DNA from: a virus
DNA length: 64,000 bases
Direction: 5' to 3' (one strand)
Virus record (IMG/VR): IMGVR_UViG_3300042935_001795
Span: 25,643 to 89,642 of that record
A program made the position numbers and the translations under genes. A model generated the notes under the pieces. That model was not told the DNA's origin and ran no database searches. It was given only the letters and a program-made list of their open reading frames with translations. Numbering within the stretch: the first letter of the stretch is position 1; the number at the start of each line of letters is the position of its first letter. Below, piece by piece: positions 60,370-64,000 of this stretch.

Positions 60370-60957
60370 CTATTCTAAATTATCATAGTCAATAGATAGA
60401 GGTCTATATAATAATTTATCAAAGTAATCCTTTTGTGTTCCTGCTCGTTTGTCCAAGAATTTTTTAATATGTGCTTCAAATACTCCTCGACTTTCGTAGT
60501 AATATTTACCCTTTGAATACGCTGATCTAGTTGTAAGTTCATAAAGGTCTCTAATAGACTTTTCAACTAAGAAGTCTTGGATATTGTTCTGTAGCTCATT
60601 AAGTTCATCGTAAGTTCTAACACACATTACGGAGTCGACAACTATCAAGAAAGTTTCCCACTTTGAATCAATATAATTCTGGAGTTCTTTTATATTGGGT
60701 ATGTTTGTTCTAGAAATTCTAAAGATTGTATTTCCACCCTCAAATGAACGGTCAAATTTCATATCAAACATATATCTTTTAAGAAAGTCTATGTCGTCGT
60801 AAAACTTAACGATTCGGATTTGATATCTGGGCATTTTATCATTGAACTCAATATCGTGGATTATTGCCTTAACGGGGAAAACAATATTGCTATATCTATT
60901 ATTTGTTATTAGAACATTAATATATTCACCCTTTGAAAAAAGTTTATGTCTAATCAT
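60370..60957 (-). CDS. Hypothetical protein
   Basis: 195 residues, basic, aromatic-rich (many Tyr and Phe), mixed alpha/beta, no recognised motif. The ATG overlaps the preceding gene's TAG, so the two are translated together. It stops at TAG. It could be a tail assembly or baseplate hub factor by context. Confidence 0.6.
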   Translation of the reverse strand: MIRHKLFSKGEYINVLITNNRYSNIVFPVKAIIHDIEFNDKMPRYQIRIVKFYDDIDFLKRYMFDMKFDRSFEGGNTIFRISRTNIPNIKELQNYIDSKWETFLIVVDSVMCVRTYDELNELQNNIQDFLVEKSIRDLYELTTRSAYSKGKYYYESRGVFEAHIKKFLDKRAGTQKDYFDKLLYRPLSIDYDNLE

Positions 60958-61357
60958 TTAGAATTAATTTAACACTGTCAAATTGAGATATTATTTTATC
61001 ATCAATTTTTTTATTTTTATCGATGACGATTAAAGAGATTTGAAGTTCTCTTTCGGTATTTGTTTGAATTAATGTTTTGAAGTTACTTACAATATCATAA
61101 TCAAGGTTTCTAAAAACATAAATTACGCGATCTACGTCCTTTGTGTCGGAACGCAAGCATCGCGTAATTTCATTTATTATAGTTAAACCAATTATTGAGT
61201 CATTCGGGTCCCCGCAGTACGGGTCAGCTTTAATAAGTTTATTTTTAATACTAAAAAAGTCGATTATTTTAGTCGACTCTTTTATTGTACCTTTAATAAA
61301 CCTGTTAAAATCTCTTCGAGACGGACACCAAATGCAATCAATTTGTAAGTTGTTCAT
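60950..61357 (-). CDS. Hypothetical protein
   Basis: 135 residues, mixed alpha/beta, with a hydrophobic C-terminal strand (L-Q-I-S-L-I-V-I-D). No family recognised. It overlaps the upstream gene by 20 bases and the downstream gene by 8. Its terminal TAG lies across the next start codon, good evidence that TAG acts as a stop here. Confidence 0.6.
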   Translation of the reverse strand: MNNLQIDCIWCPSRRDFNRFIKGTIKESTKIIDFFSIKNKLIKADPYCGDPNDSIIGLTIINEITRCLRSDTKDVDRVIYVFRNLDYDIVSNFKTLIQTNTERELQISLIVIDKNKKIDDKIISQFDSVKLILND

Positions 61358-61673
61358 TAACTGTTAGCTTTCCACCCGATAATTTTTTAAGATCGGATTT
61401 AATAGCTTCTATTTTTTCATTTTTATCTTTATCATTTGGAATATAATCAACTCCCCATGATTCGATAATTTTGATTTGGTTTTTACTTTTGGAATTACCA
61501 AAAGAAAGACCTATGTCAATGCATAAATCTTCAATGAATTTAATTTTGGAAATTTGGTCAGAGAAATCATATACTATGGTTGATTCATAACTTTCGCCTC
61601 CAGCATTTATATTATCATCTACTACCGTTTTAATAACGCCGTTGTCTGCTAGTGTTATCTTAACTGTTTGCAT
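61338..61673 (-). CDS. Hypothetical protein
   Basis: 111 residues. It begins with beta strands (T-V-K-I-T-L-A-D-N-G-V-I-K) and ends helical with K-L-S-G-G-K-L-T-V-N-E. It overlaps both neighbours, so it belongs to one translational unit. No family recognised. Confidence 0.55.
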   Translation of the reverse strand: MQTVKITLADNGVIKTVVDDNINAGGESYESTIVYDFSDQISKIKFIEDLCIDIGLSFGNSKSKNQIKIIESWGVDYIPNDKDKNEKIEAIKSDLKKLSGGKLTVNEQLTN

Positions 61674-62052
61674 TTAATCTCCCTATTAGTAGCTCTTTAG
61701 CGTCCTTCATTAATTTTCTAGCAGCTTTTTTATCTTCTCTAATAGTTTGTTTATTTTTAACAGCCATTATAAAAAATGCCTCGCTTAGCATTTCAATTTC
61801 TGCATCATTATAACCGATTTGCTTCCAGGTCTCTTTTAAACTTTCAGCTTTTTGGGCTAATTGTTCTTCTAATTGCTCCATGATTTTTTTTTCATGGGCC
61901 TCTTTTGCTGCTTTAGAACTTGCACGTAAACTTTCTCTTAATTGAATTCCTTCAGAGGAAAGAGGACTTAACATGTTCTTGATTTTTAAATAACCCATCG
62001 CGCTCAGTTGAGCTCTTCTTTGTCTTCTAGAGACTGTTGCTGTTTTAGCCAT
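61660..62052 (-). CDS. Hypothetical helical protein
   Basis: 130 residues, very rich in Lys, Glu, Ala and Arg, all-helical (coiled-coil-like 45-85). The opening T-V-S-R-R-Q-R-R-A-Q is strongly basic. No recognised family. It could be an assembly chaperone like the small proteins near T4 tail genes, but this is only context. Confidence 0.55.
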   Translation of the reverse strand: MAKTATVSRRQRRAQLSAMGYLKIKNMLSPLSSEGIQLRESLRASSKAAKEAHEKKIMEQLEEQLAQKAESLKETWKQIGYNDAEIEMLSEAFFIMAVKNKQTIREDKKAARKLMKDAKELLIGRLNANS

Positions 62053-62572
62053 TATAGTAATTGTTTATAAAAGTTGATACTTCTTCAGTTAAATATTCTT
62101 GTAGTTTATGTATCTCAATTTGAGACACTGCCACTTTTGCAATGGTCTTAATTAATTCTTCTCTGTCCTCGTCTGCATTATCTATTAACATCTCAAATAC
62201 TTTTTTATTTGGTATGTTTAAGTTAATTTTAGCTTCGAAAGGTTCAACATTCTTTTTCGACAATTTGTTAATTAATTGTTCTAATGGAGATTCTTTAGGT
62301 TTAGTAGGAGTTACATCCTGCGTATTTACTTGAGTAACATTAGGAGTTATATTAATTCCTTGTGCTATTGAAGACATTTGATCTGCTCCTGGAAATGGTA
62401 TAACTCCATCTATAATTTCTTCTAGAAATTCAGGTAAAACTTCATTGTATATCTGAGATCCATCTGTAAAATATGTAAATTCTCCATCAATTGAATTAAC
62501 TTCAACTATCTTACCAAAATTATCTCCAGTTTTCCACTGGTATTTTCTTACATCTTCTTTCACTAGTTCCAT
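62045..62572 (-). CDS. Hypothetical protein
   Basis: 175 residues from the chosen start M-E-L-V-K-E-D; an upstream in-frame ATG (62653) would overlap the previous gene by 35 bases and add 27 basic residues, and remains possible. The front third (W-K-T-G-D-N-F-G-K-I-V-E-V then F-T-D-G-S-Q-I) is a small beta domain. A Pro/Thr-rich linker and a helical end follow. No family recognised. Confidence 0.55.
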   Translation of the reverse strand: MELVKEDVRKYQWKTGDNFGKIVEVNSIDGEFTYFTDGSQIYNEVLPEFLEEIIDGVIPFPGADQMSSIAQGINITPNVTQVNTQDVTPTKPKESPLEQLINKLSKKNVEPFEAKINLNIPNKKVFEMLIDNADEDREELIKTIAKVAVSQIEIHKLQEYLTEEVSTFINNYYNG

Positions 62573-62618
62573 TTTTAGTGTATTTTTATAATTATATTGC
62601 TTTTTGAAAAAATGTTTC

Positions 62619-62819
62619 TTAGTCCAATTCAAAAAAGACTGAATCACTTTCATTTCGATATTTATTTTTAAATTTATCTATGTAATCTACAGACTTTGAA
62701 CTACCTATTAATGCATCTACATTTTTAACATATCTTCTAAAAAAAGAAATACTTCCCTTACATTTAAGAAATTCTTTTAGAGCCTTTTTTTCAGGCACAA
62801 ATATTTTATTAATACTCAT
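62619..62819 (-). CDS. Hypothetical small protein
   Basis: 66 residues from M-S-I-N-K-I-F, basic, helical, no recognised motif. Its start overlaps the end of the dCMP deaminase gene by 11 bases. Confidence 0.5.
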   Translation of the reverse strand: MSINKIFVPEKKALKEFLKCKGSISFFRRYVKNVDALIGSSKSVDYIDKFKNKYRNESDSVFFELD

Positions 62820-63321
62820 TCCACGCAATTACTTGTTCAACTTCAATTTCTGCCTTTTTAAGTAGTTCGACGCCACTCATATCTCTATAATCTTCTGTGT
62901 AGTATACCTTTTTTATTCCAGCTTGTATTATTAATTTTGCACAATCAAAACAAGGGCATGTTGTAGTGTATAAATCAGCTCCATCGCAACTCATTGTAGA
63001 TTTTGCAACTTTCATAATTGCGTTAGATTCTGCATGTAGGACTTCTCTTTTAGTTACATTTCGACATGCGCATCCTGATTCCGGTAATATTGTCCAACCG
63101 TTATCTTCTAAACGTTCAGCTTGTTCTGGAAAATCCCATCCTGTTGTTTCTAACATCTCGCATTCATTTTCGAATCCATGGGGAGTGCCATTATATCCAA
63201 ACGAAATTACTTGTTTGTCTTTTACAATAACACACCCTACCTTTCGGCGTTCAGCATAGCTAAGTTTTGCGAACTGATATGCAACTTGCATATAAATTAT
63301 TTCGGTCGGAATTTTTGGCAT
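62809..63321 (-). CDS. Deoxycytidylate (dCMP) deaminase
   Basis: 170 residues. The zinc site is intact: H96-A-E98 and P-C124-F-D-C127. V-G-C-V-I-V and G-Y-N-G-T-P-H-G-F-E-N-E-C-E match dCMP deaminases of phages and bacteria (T4 gene cd). It turns dCMP into dUMP to feed thymidylate synthesis in the cytosol during infection. The ATG directly follows a hairpin and T-run. Confidence 0.9.
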   Translation of the reverse strand: MPKIPTEIIYMQVAYQFAKLSYAERRKVGCVIVKDKQVISFGYNGTPHGFENECEMLETTGWDFPEQAERLEDNGWTILPESGCACRNVTKREVLHAESNAIMKVAKSTMSCDGADLYTTTCPCFDCAKLIIQAGIKKVYYTEDYRDMSGVELLKKAEIEVEQVIAWNEY

Positions 63322-63323
63322 AA

Positions 63324-63361
63324 AAAAAGTCTATATATGTTATATTATATATAGACTTTTT
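63324..63361 (-). terminator. Hairpin terminator directly before the dCMP deaminase gene
   Basis: Perfect 15-base stem (63324-63338 with 63347-63361) and an 8-base loop, A/T-rich, followed by a T-run that touches the next ATG. It ends the 63391 gene. The loop region also holds TATATAATATAA, so it may double as a promoter. Confidence 0.7.
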
Positions 63362-63390
63362 ATTTAGTTTACCGGTTGGACCGGAATTAT

Positions 63391-63873
63391 TTATTTTATA
63401 TCTTCAGCGTCGGTAGCAGCAGTAGCTTCTTTACTTTCATTAATTTTCTTACTGAAAGCCTCGCTCATTTTGTTTAAGCATGCTTCATATGCTTCAGACT
63501 CCATGTTTTCTTTCATTTCTTTCACACAATTAGCCGCCATACCTGCAACGAGTGATGCATTTTCAGCCATATATGTTTCTATAGTATGCTCATCATGCGC
63601 ATCTTCTTCCCATGTTTTAGCCTCCGCAATAACTGCTTCATAACATTCTTTTAATAAGTCCGCAACTGGTTTGGTCTCTTCTTTGATTTTTTCAGCATCA
63701 TCTCCGATAACTGCCTCTCCAGCCTCGTCTACTCCTTGAACCTCTTCTGCTTCCTCTTCTGCTTCCTCTTCAGATTTAACTTCAGGTGTTCCTTTAGCAA
63801 CAATGTCTGCTTCTATTTCCTCGGCTCTGTCCATTTCTGAAACAAATTCCTCGAATTTTTTAATACTTGCCAT
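63391..63873 (-). CDS. Acidic predicted head-core/internal protein with N-terminal tag
   Basis: 160 residues starting M-A-S-I-K-K-F-E-E-F-V-S-E, a variant of the capsid tag ending in V-S-E. It is very acidic, with a Glu-rich tract at 34-46 and an Ala/Glu/Lys-rich helical end. T4 prohead core proteins gp67 and gp68 are small and charged in the same way, and a core or internal protein is inferred. A GATATATAA box lies 26 bases upstream. Confidence 0.6.
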   Translation of the reverse strand: MASIKKFEEFVSEMDRAEEIEADIVAKGTPEVKSEEEAEEEAEEVQGVDEAGEAVIGDDAEKIKEETKPVADLLKECYEAVIAEAKTWEEDAHDEHTIETYMAENASLVAGMAANCVKEMKENMESEAYEACLNKMSEAFSKKINESKEATAATDAEDIK

Positions 63874-63899
63874 AATTTATTTGTATTTTTGTTTAGATT

Positions 63900-63908
63900 T
63901 TATATATC
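63900..63908 (-). promoter_or_regulatory. Late-promoter-like box GATATATAA
   Basis: Exact nonamer, 26 bases upstream of the ATG at 63873. In one open frame from the right edge its TAA would again be a stop codon after Asp-Ile. Confidence 0.5.
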
Positions 63909-64000
63909 TTTATTTTTTAAATAACTGAAACTGTCTGAAAGAAAGTAGTCCCGCAGTTTTAAATAGTGTATTAATATAAAGAATATTGAACCTCCTGGCA
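63900..64000 (-). other. Possible 3' end of a gene cut by the window edge
   Basis: Two minus-strand frames are open from the edge: one ends at 63900-63902 (last residues N-K-D-I), the other at 63910-63912 (last residues L-F-K-K). The first copies the Asp-Ile-stop and GATATATAA overlap seen twice elsewhere. Too little sequence remains to choose. Confidence 0.3.

Noticed and set aside
63931-63962. Terminator at the right edge (AAACTG/CAGTTT)
   Set aside because: Only a 6-base stem with a 20-base loop and no T-run; too weak to call.
1-64000. CRISPR array, insertion sequence or integrase
   Set aside because: No regularly spaced repeats, no transposase or integrase motifs, and no terminal inverted repeats were seen.

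Overview
The window looks like an internal piece of the genome of a large T4-like myovirus, most likely one infecting a member of the Bacteroidota. Every gene I can support lies on the minus strand. The gene set is typical of the T4 replication and tail modules: UvsW, UvsY, a gp61-type primase, gp32 single-strand binding protein, gp25, gp6, a gp13-type neck protein, a gp5-type spike and dCMP deaminase. The Bacteroidota host is an inference. It rests on the AT-rich DNA, the near absence of Shine-Dalgarno sequences (genes start behind A/T-rich leaders), collagen-like fibre proteins, and a phage-encoded ribosomal protein S1 homologue. I saw no integrase, IS element, CRISPR array or tRNA.

Layout in the direction of transcription (right to left). 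63.9-60.4 kb: an acidic tagged head-core protein, dCMP deaminase and a run of small overlapping genes of unknown function. 60.3-51.7 kb: a baseplate hub and spike cluster (tube-associated protein, LysM-like protein, hub, gp5-like spike, large structural proteins). 51.7-48.2 kb: an S1-domain protein, a tagged internal protein and an amidoligase with a pentapeptide-like tail. 48.2-45.2 kb: neck protein, gp25 and gp6. 45.2-21.5 kb: a gp7-position wedge protein, four large or fibre-associated structural proteins, a set of collagen-like collar fibres, a membrane-anchored protein and a tube-fold protein. 21.5-15.9 kb: a tagged glycine-zipper protein, RuvC-like resolvase, gp32, primase, UvsY and UvsW. 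15.9-5.5 kb: a block of predicted internal head proteins. 5.5-0.4 kb: an unknown gene, a ligase-like plus PolX-like pair, a DUF3008-like tagged protein, a JmjC/cupin-like protein and a DUF2828 (Ro60/TROVE-like plus vWA) protein. A candidate structured RNA fills the left 0.4 kb.

The most interesting signal is a family of short peptides of the type M-K-H-I-K-L-x-E-x-F-L/V-N-E. They resemble the capsid-targeting sequence of T4 internal proteins (MKTYQEFIAE in IPI and IPIII). The peptide opens at least ten genes here, sits in the middle of one and at the C-terminus of another. Two long proteins also carry repeated internal ES-x2-3-E followed by A or G sites that look like prohead protease sites, so they read as polyproteins cut inside the head. 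Tagged cargo includes two nucleotidyltransferases of the RNA/DNA ligase superfamily, one fused to an NMN-adenylyltransferase-like domain. I read this as a modular system for packaging enzymes into the head and injecting them with the DNA.

Regulation: a nonamer GATATATAA (minus strand) recurs just upstream of genes, often overlapping the previous stop codon, and resembles a T4-style late promoter. A second recurring unit is a hairpin terminator followed at once by ATTATATTTACA. The gp32 gene has an unusually structured leader.
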